From NCBI GenBank assembly GCA_964572225.1, contig CAZNFR010000006.1, positions 6,047 through 70,046 on the forward strand: DNA of 64,000 nt. The letters are read 5' to 3'. This stretch comes from CAZNFR01 sp964572225. GTDB lineage: Bacteria; Bacteroidota; Bacteroidia; Bacteroidales; GCA-2748055. This document shows, one piece after another, positions 32,524 through 40,953 of the stretch. The notes beneath the pieces were generated by a model. The model was given only the letters and a program-made list of their open reading frames with translations, was not told the DNA's origin and did no database searches. The position numbers and the translations under genes were made by a program. Each line of letters begins with the position of its first letter. The stretch's first letter is position 1.

Positions 32524-34476
32524 ATGATCAAAATAACATTACCTGATAATTCGGTACGAGAGTATAATGCGGGAATAACCGGACAGGAAATTGCGGAAAG
32601 TATCAGCAGTGGCCTTGCAAAGCAGGTTTTGGCCATTAGCGTGAATGATGAAATATGGGACCTCTCCCGACCCATTCAACAAGACGCCAGAATTAAACTT
32701 CATAAATGGGAGGATCCAGAAGCCAGGCATGCCTTCTGGCATTCGTCTGCTCACCTGATGGCTGAAGCCATTGAATCACTTTATCCGGGAACCAAATTTG
32801 GGATCGGTCCGGCTATCGAAAACGGATTCTATTATGATGTGGATCCTGTAAACAATACCCAGATCTCGGATTCGGACCTGCCTGAGATCGAGAATAAAAT
32901 GAAAGAATTGGCCTCAAAAAAGGAACAATTCAGAAGAAGGGAGGTTAGCAAAAAAGAAGCCCTGGAATACTGGAGAAAAAAAGGAGATGAATACAAGCTG
33001 GAACTAATCAACGATCTTGAGGACGGAACCATCAGTTTTTATGAACAAGGAGACTTTACAGATTTGTGCCGCGGTCCCCACTTACCCGAAACTTCCCCAA
33101 TTAAGGCTATTAAACTCCTGAGTGTTGCAGGGGCTTACTGGAGGGGAGATGAAAAAAGGAAAATGCTGACCCGAATCTACGGGATCACCTTCCCAAAGCA
33201 AAAACAGCTGGATGAATACCTTGAAATGCTTGAAAAGGCAAAAGAAAGGGACCATCGTAAAGTGGGGCGGGAACTTGAACTTTTTACTTTTTCTCAACGG
33301 GTTGGAGCAGGTCTTCCCCTTTGGCTGCCCAAAGGGGCACAACTTAGAGAGAAACTCGAAAGTTTTCTCAAGAAGGTTCAGGTGGAGCACGGTTATCAAC
33401 CCGTTATTACACCGCATATCGGACAGAAAGAACTGTGGGTTACTTCCGGACATTATGCAAAATACGGAAAGGATTCGTTTAAACCCATAAGCACCCCACA
33501 GGAAGGAGAGGAATTTCTGTTAAAACCAATGAACTGTCCCCATCATTGTGAGATCTATCGAACCCATCAACATAGTTATAAAGACCTTCCCATCCGATAT
33601 GCTGAATTTGGCACTGTCTACAGGTACGAACAAAGTGGTGAACTTCATGGGCTTACAAGGGTTAGAGGATTTACTCAGGATGATGCTCATATATTCTGCC
33701 GGCCCGACCAGCTAAAGGATGAATTTAAAAAGGTCATTGATATTATACTCTATATATTTAAAGCACTTGATTTTCAGGATTATACAGCTCAAATCTCCCT
33801 GAGGGACAAAAATGATCAGGAAAAATACATAGGTTCAGATGAGAATTGGGAGAAAGCAGAGCAAGCCATCATTGAGGCCTCGGAAGAAAAGGGTCTTTAC
33901 ACCACCATAGAGTGCGGTGAAGCCGCCTTCTACGGGCCAAAACTGGATTTTATGGTAAGGGACGCCATCGGAAGAAAATGGCAACTGGGAACCATTCAGG
34001 TTGATTATAATCTACCCGAACGATTCGATCTTGAATATGTGGGATCCGATAATGAAAAACACCGCCCCATCATGATTCACAGGGCTCCCTTTGGTTCCAT
34101 GGAACGCTTTGTGGCCGTATTGATTGAACATACGGGTGGAAAATTTCCCCTGTGGCTTACCCCGGATCAGGCAGTAATTCTTCCTATCAGTGAAAAATTT
34201 CAGGATTATGCGGAAAAAGTTTCAAATTTGCTAAATAATTACGATATTCGCACACTCATTGACGAGAGGAACGAAAAGATAGGTAAAAAGATAAGGGACA
34301 ACGAGTTAAAGCGAATTCCATACCTTCTAATTGTAGGCGAAAAGGAGGAAAATTCCCAAACAGTTTCCGTTCGCAGGCAGGGAGAAGGGGATAAAGGCAT
34401 TATGAGCATTGAAAATTTTGCTGAATTTATCCAGTCTGAAATTCGGGACCAGCTCGCTGCAATTGAGAAAAATTAA
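32524..34476 (+). CDS. thrS: Threonyl-tRNA synthetase
   Basis: The 650-residue class II synthetase starts with a TGS domain (MIKITLPDNSVREYNAGI), then the editing domain with HSSAHLMAEAIESLYPG, the catalytic core with the zinc-site motif MNCPHHC, motif 2 (YRYEQSGELHGLTRVRGFTQ) and motif 3 (HRAPFGSMERFVAVLIEH), and a C-terminal anticodon-binding domain. Length is normal. It heads the conserved thrS-infC-rpmI-rplT order, with infC starting 29 bp after its stop codon. Confidence 0.97.
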   Translation: MIKITLPDNSVREYNAGITGQEIAESISSGLAKQVLAISVNDEIWDLSRPIQQDARIKLHKWEDPEARHAFWHSSAHLMAEAIESLYPGTKFGIGPAIENGFYYDVDPVNNTQISDSDLPEIENKMKELASKKEQFRRREVSKKEALEYWRKKGDEYKLELINDLEDGTISFYEQGDFTDLCRGPHLPETSPIKAIKLLSVAGAYWRGDEKRKMLTRIYGITFPKQKQLDEYLEMLEKAKERDHRKVGRELELFTFSQRVGAGLPLWLPKGAQLREKLESFLKKVQVEHGYQPVITPHIGQKELWVTSGHYAKYGKDSFKPISTPQEGEEFLLKPMNCPHHCEIYRTHQHSYKDLPIRYAEFGTVYRYEQSGELHGLTRVRGFTQDDAHIFCRPDQLKDEFKKVIDIILYIFKALDFQDYTAQISLRDKNDQEKYIGSDENWEKAEQAIIEASEEKGLYTTIECGEAAFYGPKLDFMVRDAIGRKWQLGTIQVDYNLPERFDLEYVGSDNEKHRPIMIHRAPFGSMERFVAVLIEHTGGKFPLWLTPDQAVILPISEKFQDYAEKVSNLLNNYDIRTLIDERNEKIGKKIRDNELKRIPYLLIVGEKEENSQTVSVRRQGEGDKGIMSIENFAEFIQSEIRDQLAAIEKN

Positions 34477-34505
34477 GTTGAACCAAAAGAAAGGAGGAAC
34501 GAGCT

Positions 34506-35072
34506 ATAGCCGGACCTGCATTTAGAAAGTACGGGCGTAGACCGCCAAGAAAAGAAACCAGACCTCATCGCATCAACAGAGAAATCAGAACAGATGCGAT
34601 CAGACTGGTAGGAGATAACATTGACAATCCGGGAATTTTTGCGGTTCCCGAGGCATTGAAACTTGCTGAAGCACTGGAACTCGATCTGGTTGAGATCTCT
34701 CCCAATGCAGACCCACCTGTCTGCAAGATCATTGACTACCAAAAGTTCCTTTATCAGCAAAAAAAGAAGCAAAAGGAAATGAAAGCCAAAGCGGTAAAGG
34801 TGGTAGTCAAGGAAATAAGGTTTGGTCCCAATACGGATGAACATGATTATAACTTTAAGCTAAAACATGCTCATAAATTCCTTCAGGACGGTGCCAAATT
34901 AAAAGCTTTCGTATTCTTTAAGGGCCGTTCTATTTTATACAAGGAAAAAGGAGAAATTCTTCTGTTGCGTCTTGCTCAGGACCTTGAAGAACACGGCAAA
35001 GTAGAGCAGCTCCCTAAACTTGAAGGTAAACGGATGATCATGTTAATGTCACCCAAAAACGCGAAAAAGTAA
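34506..35072 (+). CDS. infC: Translation initiation factor IF-3 with probable AUA start
   Basis: The 188-residue IF-3 blocks subunit joining and proofreads start codons. It begins with a basic arm (AGPAFRKYGRRPPRKETR) and HRINREIRTDAIRLVGDN, then DLVEISPNADPPVCKIIDY, KEIRFGPNTDEHDYNFKLKH, and the C-terminal domain FVFFKGR-type segment. The frame has a TGA at 34479 and no ATG, GTG or TTG before Leu51; the first plausible start is ATA at 34506, 8 nt after a strong Shine-Dalgarno (AAGGAGG at 34491-34497). IF-3 discriminates against such starts, giving autoregulation, as known for E. coli infC with AUU. Starting at TTG 34656 would lose the N-terminal domain. Confidence 0.9.
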   Translation: MAGPAFRKYGRRPPRKETRPHRINREIRTDAIRLVGDNIDNPGIFAVPEALKLAEALELDLVEISPNADPPVCKIIDYQKFLYQQKKKQKEMKAKAVKVVVKEIRFGPNTDEHDYNFKLKHAHKFLQDGAKLKAFVFFKGRSILYKEKGEILLLRLAQDLEEHGKVEQLPKLEGKRMIMLMSPKNAKK

Positions 35073-35097
35073 AGTAAATCATAAAAAGCAAAAGATA

Positions 35098-35295
35098 ATG
35101 CCGAAAATGAAGACGAATCCCGGAGCGAAAAAACGCTTCACGCTTACCGGATCCGGGAAGATTAAAAGAAAACACGCCTATAAAAGTCATATTCTGACTA
35201 AAAAGGAAAAAAAGAGAAAGAGAAATCTTGGATATTTTGACACTGTCGATAAATCCGACGAGAAAAATATAAAGCTCTTACTCTCCATGAAGTAA
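35098..35295 (+). CDS. rpmI: 50S ribosomal protein L35
   Basis: This 65-residue, very basic protein shows the L35 pattern MPKMKTNPGAKKRFTLTGSG and KRKHAYKSHILTKKEKKRKR. It is placed between infC (25 bp upstream) and rplT (86 bp downstream), the conserved order for this operon. Confidence 0.96.
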   Translation: MPKMKTNPGAKKRFTLTGSGKIKRKHAYKSHILTKKEKKRKRNLGYFDTVDKSDEKNIKLLLSMK

Positions 35296-35321
35296 TGTTA
35301 GTTTTATCAGTTGTTTAACCA

Positions 35322-35366
35322 GAATGCATTGGCAATAAGAGTCCCTTCAGCGGAACGCCTGCATTC
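35322..35366 (+). promoter_or_regulatory. Stem-loop in the rpmI-rplT spacer
   Basis: GAATGCA (35322-35328) pairs with TGCATTC (35360-35366), and GGC (35331-35333) pairs with GCC (35357-35359) across a 2-nt bulge, closing a 23-nt loop. It sits 15 bp before the L20 start, where the AT-rich leader has no clear Shine-Dalgarno. In other bacteria L20 represses its own operon by binding mRNA structures, so autoregulation is plausible here but unproven. Confidence 0.4.
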
Positions 35367-35381
35367 AAAAAACGAGAAAAA

Positions 35382-35729
35382 ATGCCCAGATCAACAAATG
35401 CTCCTGCTGCAAAACAGCGGAAGAAAAAGGTTTACAAGCAAGTAAAGGGCCAGTTCGGGAGAAGAAAAAACGTCTGGACTGTCGCAAAAAATGCCCTTGA
35501 AAAAGGACTTCAATATTCCTACCGTGACAGAAGAACCAAAAAAAGGAATTTCAGAGCTCTGTGGATTCAAAGAATCAATGCCGGAGTAAGGGAACACGGT
35601 TTATCCTATTCAGAATTTATGGGATTGCTGCACAAACATAATATCGAAATAAATCGAAAAACCCTTGCAGACCTTGCGATGAATGACCCAAAAGCCTTTG
35701 AGGCAATTGTAAATAAGGTGAAAAAATAA
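35382..35729 (+). CDS. rplT: 50S ribosomal protein L20
   Basis: A 115-residue protein with the L20 sequence: MPRSTNAPAAKQRKKKVYKQ, GQFGRRKNVWTVAKNALEKG, then YRDRRTKKRNFRALWIQRIN and the conserved end. It binds 23S rRNA early in assembly. It is the last gene of the operon and is followed by a strong intrinsic terminator. Confidence 0.97.
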   Translation: MPRSTNAPAAKQRKKKVYKQVKGQFGRRKNVWTVAKNALEKGLQYSYRDRRTKKRNFRALWIQRINAGVREHGLSYSEFMGLLHKHNIEINRKTLADLAMNDPKAFEAIVNKVKK

Positions 35730-35745
35730 ACATTCCTCAAGCCAT

Positions 35746-35777
35746 AAAAGCTGTTCGGACCGAACAGCTTTTTTTTT
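35746..35777 (+). terminator. Intrinsic terminator of the thrS-rplT operon
   Basis: AAAAGCTGTTCGG and CCGAACAGCTTTT form a near-perfect stem-loop with a T8 run, 17 bp after the rplT stop codon. Confidence 0.85.
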
Positions 35778-35881
35778 GCTCTCATTAATAAATCAGGTCA
35801 TTGGCGTTAAATGGGCTTTAATTGTTAATTTAGCGGAACCGTTAGATCGGTAAAATCCTTATTAATCCAAAAAACACTTCA

Positions 35882-36595
35882 ATGAAACTGGCAATTATCG
35901 GATATGGAAAAATGGGCAGGGAAATTGAAAAATTAGCCTGGGATAAAAAGCATAGCATTGAATTGATCATCGATGTGGAAAATAACTATGATCTCACCGC
36001 TGAGAAACTGGCAAGGGCAGATGTAGCCATAGAGTTTACCACACCTGGATCGGTCATTTCCAATCTTTATGCTTGTTTTGAATCCGGGATACCCGTTGTT
36101 ACTGGTACAACTGGATGGCACAATCAACGAGAGGAAGTCTACCGGAAATGTAAATCCCTGAATGCTACCCTTTTTCATGCATCCAACTTCAGTATAGGAG
36201 TTAATCTTTTTTTTGAGATAAATAAAATTGCTGCCGGAATTCTGGACAATTTCGATCAATATCAGGTTTCCATAAGCGAAACCCATCATACACGCAAACT
36301 GGATGCTCCCAGTGGCACTGCAGTTAGCCTGGCGGAGATCCTTACAGAGAAGCTGGGTAACATAAAAGGCTGGAAACTGGACTCCCCGGGAGAAAATGAG
36401 ATAGGCATCAATTCGATCAGGGAGGGTGATGTTACGGGCATCCACACCGTAAAATATGAGTCGAACGAGGATTTTATCGAACTAAGGCATTTTGCAAAAT
36501 CAAGAATCGGATTTGCCTCAGGGGCAATCGCTGCTGCAGAGTTTATTGTCAATAAAAAAGGTATATTTACCATGAGCGATCTGCTCGGATTATAA
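35882..36595 (+). CDS. dapB: 4-hydroxy-tetrahydrodipicolinate reductase
   Basis: A 237-residue enzyme of the diaminopimelate/lysine pathway. The nucleotide motif GYGKMGREIE is near the N-terminus, then EFTTPGSVISN and GTTGW. The catalytic His-Lys motif is SETHHTRKLDAPSGTA near residue 135. The sequence is slightly shorter than the E. coli enzyme, as in many Bacteroidota. It precedes the first lepB by 3 bp, so co-transcription is likely; no lysine riboswitch is visible. Confidence 0.93.
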   Translation: MKLAIIGYGKMGREIEKLAWDKKHSIELIIDVENNYDLTAEKLARADVAIEFTTPGSVISNLYACFESGIPVVTGTTGWHNQREEVYRKCKSLNATLFHASNFSIGVNLFFEINKIAAGILDNFDQYQVSISETHHTRKLDAPSGTAVSLAEILTEKLGNIKGWKLDSPGENEIGINSIREGDVTGIHTVKYESNEDFIELRHFAKSRIGFASGAIAAAEFIVNKKGIFTMSDLLGL

Positions 36596-36598
36596 GCC

Positions 36599-37930
36599 AT
36601 GGGCAAAAAATTTTCAGTAAGAAACATAGTATATTTTTCCGTCTGGATGTTGTTTATTTTACTTTTTACCATCTGGACAGGATTCTGGTTGTTGCTGATT
36701 GTTTCTCTCCTGCCAGCTGATTATTTTCTTTTCGGATTTATTCCCTATAAAAAAATTTCAGAAAGTCTAAAACCTCCTCATCAGCTTCAGGCACTCTTCG
36801 AATGGCTGAAAGTCATACTTTTTGCACTCCTGATTACTGTATTTATAAAGACTTTCTTTGTTGAGGCATACAAGATCCCAACCCCTTCCATGGAAAAGAC
36901 TCTACTTGTGGGTGATTATCTGTTTGTTAGCAAAATTCGCTATGGGCCAAAAATCCCCAATACACCCTTGTCGGTACCCTTTATGCCGAATATGCTTCCT
37001 GGAGGAAAGGTCAGTTATTCCGATAAAATTCAGCTTCCCTATAAACGTTTGCAAGGATTAGCAAAAGTAAACAGGAATGACATTATTGTTTTCAATTTCC
37101 CTGAGGGAGATACCGTTGTGGTTCAATACCCCGGACAGAGCTATTATTATTTGTTAAGAAGATATGGAAGAGATTACATAAGATCTCGGTACGACCTGGT
37201 TGTTCATCCGGTCGATAAAAGGGAGAATTATATTAAAAGATGTACAGGGCTACCCCGAGATACCCTTAGAATACACGCCGGTAAGGTATATATCAACGAT
37301 CAGGCATTACCTGAACTGCCTACTCAGCAGTTCAAGTATTACGTCAGAACACAGAAACACAGACTGCCAGATTCCGTAATGAATCAACTTGGAGTTGATT
37401 TGTCGGAGGTCAATTATAATCCAAAATCTTCCCTTCATGTTATGCCTCTCAGCAACGCGGACTTGACTATACTTACCGGGCTTCCTCAAATTAAAAGCAT
37501 TCAGCGTTATAAAGAGCCTCTTATTTCATTCAGAAATACTGAAGTCTTTCCTCACTCTGCTGCATTTCGTTGGACAGCCGATGAGTTTGGTCCGCTGATT
37601 ATCCCCGGAAAAGGCCTTGAAATAGACCTGAATATTACGAATATTTCCTTATATCGAAGGATCATTGAAGTATATGAAAAAAATAAACTTGAAGTAATTA
37701 ACAATCGAATATATATAAACGATCAACCGGTTCGTTCTTATACTTTCAAGATGGATTATTATTTCGTGTTGGGTGATAACTGGCATAACTCTGCCGATTC
37801 CAGGTTCTGGGGGTTCGTACCTGAAAACCATCTTGTGGGTAAAGCAATAGCCATATGGTATTCGAAAGAAACAACTAAGGGATTCCTCAAAGGGATCCGA
37901 TTTAACAGAATGTTCAAATCCATTAAATAA
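36599..37930 (+). CDS. lepB: Signal peptidase I (first of a tandem pair)
   Basis: This 443-residue membrane protease removes signal peptides. Three hydrophobic segments precede the catalytic region (up to about residue 85), then YKIPTPSMEKTLLVGDYLFV with Ser97 and YIKRCTGLPRD with Lys213 form the Ser-Lys dyad, and GDNWHNSADSRFWG is box E. It is much longer than E. coli LepB because of an insertion of about 120 residues between boxes D and E. It is 3 bp after dapB and 6 bp before the second lepB. Confidence 0.93.
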   Translation: MGKKFSVRNIVYFSVWMLFILLFTIWTGFWLLLIVSLLPADYFLFGFIPYKKISESLKPPHQLQALFEWLKVILFALLITVFIKTFFVEAYKIPTPSMEKTLLVGDYLFVSKIRYGPKIPNTPLSVPFMPNMLPGGKVSYSDKIQLPYKRLQGLAKVNRNDIIVFNFPEGDTVVVQYPGQSYYYLLRRYGRDYIRSRYDLVVHPVDKRENYIKRCTGLPRDTLRIHAGKVYINDQALPELPTQQFKYYVRTQKHRLPDSVMNQLGVDLSEVNYNPKSSLHVMPLSNADLTILTGLPQIKSIQRYKEPLISFRNTEVFPHSAAFRWTADEFGPLIIPGKGLEIDLNITNISLYRRIIEVYEKNKLEVINNRIYINDQPVRSYTFKMDYYFVLGDNWHNSADSRFWGFVPENHLVGKAIAIWYSKETTKGFLKGIRFNRMFKSIK

Positions 37931-37936
37931 CAAATC

Positions 37937-39325
37937 ATGTTTACCATTTTAAAGAACAAATATTTTCGATTTGGTCTTGTCACCACACTTTACATCCTGT
38001 TCATCATCTGGCTCAGGAATTACTGGTTCCTCCTTGGAATTCCCGTTATTTATGACATGTATGTAAGCAAGAAAGTAAACTGGACTTTCTGGAAAAAGCG
38101 CACCGGAAAAAATTCTGCTCTGGTAGAGTGGCTTGATGCGCTCATCTTTGCTGTTATTGCTGTAACATTGATCAATATCTATCTTTTCCAAAACTATAAG
38201 ATCCCTACTCCTTCCATGGAATCAACCATGCTTGTAGGGGATCATCTTTATGTTTCAAAAGTGGCTTATGGTCCGCGTGCCCCGATAACTCCACTGGCCT
38301 TTCCTTTTGCACAAAACAGGATCAGAAATACGGAAGCATACCTTAAATGGATTCAACTGGATTATAAAAGGTTAAAAGGATTTGGCAAAGTAAAAAGAAA
38401 CGATATTGTAGTTTTTAATTTTCCTGCTGGTGATACAGTGGCTGTCGAAAACAGTGCAGTGAGTTTTTATTCCATCGTAAGGGGAAATGCCATGGAGCAA
38501 AGAAACAAAGATATCAGTGAAGGAAGAGAGGTTAAAAGTATGGAAGCCTACATCAAAGAAGCTAATGAAAGGGTGCGCATGGCTGCTACTATTGTGGAAA
38601 GACCTGTTGATCGCAGAGATAACTATATTAAACGCTGTGTTGCAATACCCGGCGACAGTCTTGAAATAATCCATGGTAAAGTGTTTATAAACGGGCAACC
38701 TCAGCCCGATTTTGCAGGAATTCAATATGATTACCTCATTCAAACCAATGGTACTCCATTGAATCCCAGAGCACTAGAGGAATACGACATCCCCCCTTCC
38801 TTTCTGGGAATCCAGAATAACCCAAGATACATTATTCCGTTGACCAGGGAAAAGGCTCAGCAACTTGAACAAGATATCCCTGATATTATAAAAGTGGAAA
38901 AAAGGGAAAGGCAAGGCTATAATTATCTTCTATTCCCTCACAACAGCCTGTATGCATGGAACGAAGATAATTTTGGCCCGATATGGATTCCTAAAAAAGG
39001 AGAAACCGTTGATCTGACCCTGGATAACCTTCCATTCTATCAACGAATTATTGAAGCCTATGAGAACAATACTCTTCGAACGGAAAATGGCAAAATTTAC
39101 ATTAATGGTATGGAAACTGAACAGTATACCTTTTCGATGGACTATTACTGGATGATGGGTGATAACCGTCATAGCTCCTCGGACTCCCGGTATTGGGGAT
39201 ATGTACCTGAAAACCATATTATCGGAAAGCCAAAATTTATCTGGCTCTCACTAAATGAAAATAAAAAGTTCCTGGGTAAAATAAGGTTTAACCGTTTGTT
39301 CAAGGTTGTGGATGCCTCTGAATAA
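37937..39325 (+). CDS. lepB: Signal peptidase I (second of a tandem pair)
   Basis: A 462-residue paralogue of the upstream gene, with two N-terminal membrane helices. The catalytic motifs are intact: YKIPTPSMESTMLVGDHLYV with Ser93, YIKRCVAIPGD with Lys232 and GDNRHSSSDSRYWGYV as box E. It also has the long insertion between boxes D and E. Box D reads VAIPGD, closer to the classical form than the upstream copy. It is convergent with the polyferredoxin gene, the stops being 2 bp apart. Confidence 0.93.
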   Translation: MFTILKNKYFRFGLVTTLYILFIIWLRNYWFLLGIPVIYDMYVSKKVNWTFWKKRTGKNSALVEWLDALIFAVIAVTLINIYLFQNYKIPTPSMESTMLVGDHLYVSKVAYGPRAPITPLAFPFAQNRIRNTEAYLKWIQLDYKRLKGFGKVKRNDIVVFNFPAGDTVAVENSAVSFYSIVRGNAMEQRNKDISEGREVKSMEAYIKEANERVRMAATIVERPVDRRDNYIKRCVAIPGDSLEIIHGKVFINGQPQPDFAGIQYDYLIQTNGTPLNPRALEEYDIPPSFLGIQNNPRYIIPLTREKAQQLEQDIPDIIKVEKRERQGYNYLLFPHNSLYAWNEDNFGPIWIPKKGETVDLTLDNLPFYQRIIEAYENNTLRTENGKIYINGMETEQYTFSMDYYWMMGDNRHSSSDSRYWGYVPENHIIGKPKFIWLSLNENKKFLGKIRFNRLFKVVDASE

Positions 39326-39327
39326 AT

Positions 39328-40911
39328 TCAGAATGGAAAATCCTCTTCAGCAGAAGGGGCTTCAAGCTTTTCACTTTCAGGTTTTTCTGCGGTTAAGTGT
39401 ATGGGGTTTCCGTCAACAAAAATGGCCTTGTAAGGAATTACAGGGCATGCATATTCACAAGCACCACAGCCCACGCAAATAGCATTGTCAGTTTCAGGGA
39501 TGGTCAGAGATCCTTTATAGGGGATCATTCGCACTGCCTGTGTCGGACAATGCTCTGAACAGGATCCGCAGGCGGTATTTTCTGTGTAAACTACGCAGTT
39601 TTCTTTGATAAACTGCACTTTGCCGATTTGCAATGTTTTTTTATTTTCCGCTGTAAGGGGAAGAATAGCTCCGGTTGGACAAACATCCCCACATCTTACA
39701 CATTCATAATTACAATAATTACTGTAATAATCCATGTGAGGTTGCATATATCCTTCCCATCCAAATTGTGTGAAAGAGGGTTGAAGAACTCCGGTAGGAC
39801 ACTGACTTACACATAATTGACAGGCTGTGCATATGCGCGTAAAGTGTCTTATGCTCAGTGATCCCGGTGGTGAAACAGCAAAATGCTTTTCTTCCGGGAT
39901 GGTAGTCGGGTTTTTGTTCAAAGGACCTTCATTTTGGGAATAGGCTTTTCTAAATCCCTGAAATCCAATAATGGTCAGGATACCCCCCGTTACTTTTAAA
40001 AAAAAATCCTTTCTGCCCCTTGCTGTGGAATTGTCTGAATTTGAAACTCTGACAACTTTAGGTTTCAAATTATAATCTATCGCCGAATCCTCACAGACCG
40101 GCAGGCAATTGTAGCAACTTACGCAACGGGAATGATCAACCTCCATAGTTTTTATATCTATGCATTGCGCCTTACATGCGAAAGAACACTTGCCACATTG
40201 GGTACAGTTATTCTTTTTAATATTGACTTTCACCAGGGAATATCTGGAAATCCAACCAAGTAAAGTTCCTACCGGACAAATTGTATTGCAATAAAGACGT
40301 CCGGACCGACCGGCTAAAATCAATATTATTACAAACATAAGGAAAGGAAAAGCAAAGGTTGCCATATGAAAAGGATGCTGATCCTTAAGGAAAAGAAAAA
40401 ACACATTCATACTTTCCAGCATGCTGGCTACGCCATTGTTGATCCAAATACCCACAGGTCGGAAAATTGCAGCGGCCGTTTTTCCATACAAACTGTAGGG
40501 ATCGAGAAGATTCACCAGGATAATTGAAAGGAAGGCAGCACTGATTATGGTTACAACCAGAATACTGTTTCTCAGGAAATTTTGAGGCTTCCTATAGCGG
40601 AAACGCTTCCTTTTTTTGAAAAATAATCCAAGCCTGTTACTAAAATCCTGCAGAATGCCCAGCGGACAAATAACTGAACAGTATACCCTTCCGAATAAAG
40701 CCGTAAGTAAAATGATAATAAGGAAACCTGCAGCAGAAAGAGAAAATACCGTTATAAATTTTAGTACAGAGGGAACAAATTGTAGAAATAAGATTTGGTT
40801 AACCCGGTTTTCACCAAATAAGTCCCTGAAATCAAGAAAAACAAGGGTGGTTAATACGAAAAATACTAGGGCAAAAAATACCCTGGTCCATTTAAGCCTT
40901 TTAAAATTCAT
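39328..40911 (-). CDS. Membrane polyferredoxin, NapH/CcoG-like 4Fe-4S protein
   Basis: A 527-residue protein with about five N-terminal membrane helices. Two CxxxCP-type motifs, VICPLGILQDFSNRLG and TICPVGTLLGWISRYS, are typical of the NapH/MauN family. Two 4Fe-4S sites follow (CTQCGKCSFACKAQC, CVSCYNCLPVCE), then a soluble C-terminal part with a Tat-like RKDFFLKVTGG and more ferredoxin motifs (CTACQLCVSQCPTGVLQP, CGSCSEHCPTQAV, CVGCGACEYACPVIPYK). It probably passes electrons across the membrane, but the partner oxidoreductase is unknown. It is followed upstream by the DUF362 gene, transcribed toward it with a 42-bp gap. Confidence 0.85.
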   Translation of the reverse strand: MNFKRLKWTRVFFALVFFVLTTLVFLDFRDLFGENRVNQILFLQFVPSVLKFITVFSLSAAGFLIIILLTALFGRVYCSVICPLGILQDFSNRLGLFFKKRKRFRYRKPQNFLRNSILVVTIISAAFLSIILVNLLDPYSLYGKTAAAIFRPVGIWINNGVASMLESMNVFFLFLKDQHPFHMATFAFPFLMFVIILILAGRSGRLYCNTICPVGTLLGWISRYSLVKVNIKKNNCTQCGKCSFACKAQCIDIKTMEVDHSRCVSCYNCLPVCEDSAIDYNLKPKVVRVSNSDNSTARGRKDFFLKVTGGILTIIGFQGFRKAYSQNEGPLNKNPTTIPEEKHFAVSPPGSLSIRHFTRICTACQLCVSQCPTGVLQPSFTQFGWEGYMQPHMDYYSNYCNYECVRCGDVCPTGAILPLTAENKKTLQIGKVQFIKENCVVYTENTACGSCSEHCPTQAVRMIPYKGSLTIPETDNAICVGCGACEYACPVIPYKAIFVDGNPIHLTAEKPESEKLEAPSAEEDFPF

Positions 40912-40953
40912 AATTCTTTTTCTTGTGGAACGGAAGGGCAGAAAGGATTATCC

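Noticed and set aside
34656..35072. infC starting at TTG 34656.
   Set aside because: It would remove the N-terminal domain of IF-3 that is clearly encoded upstream in the same frame.
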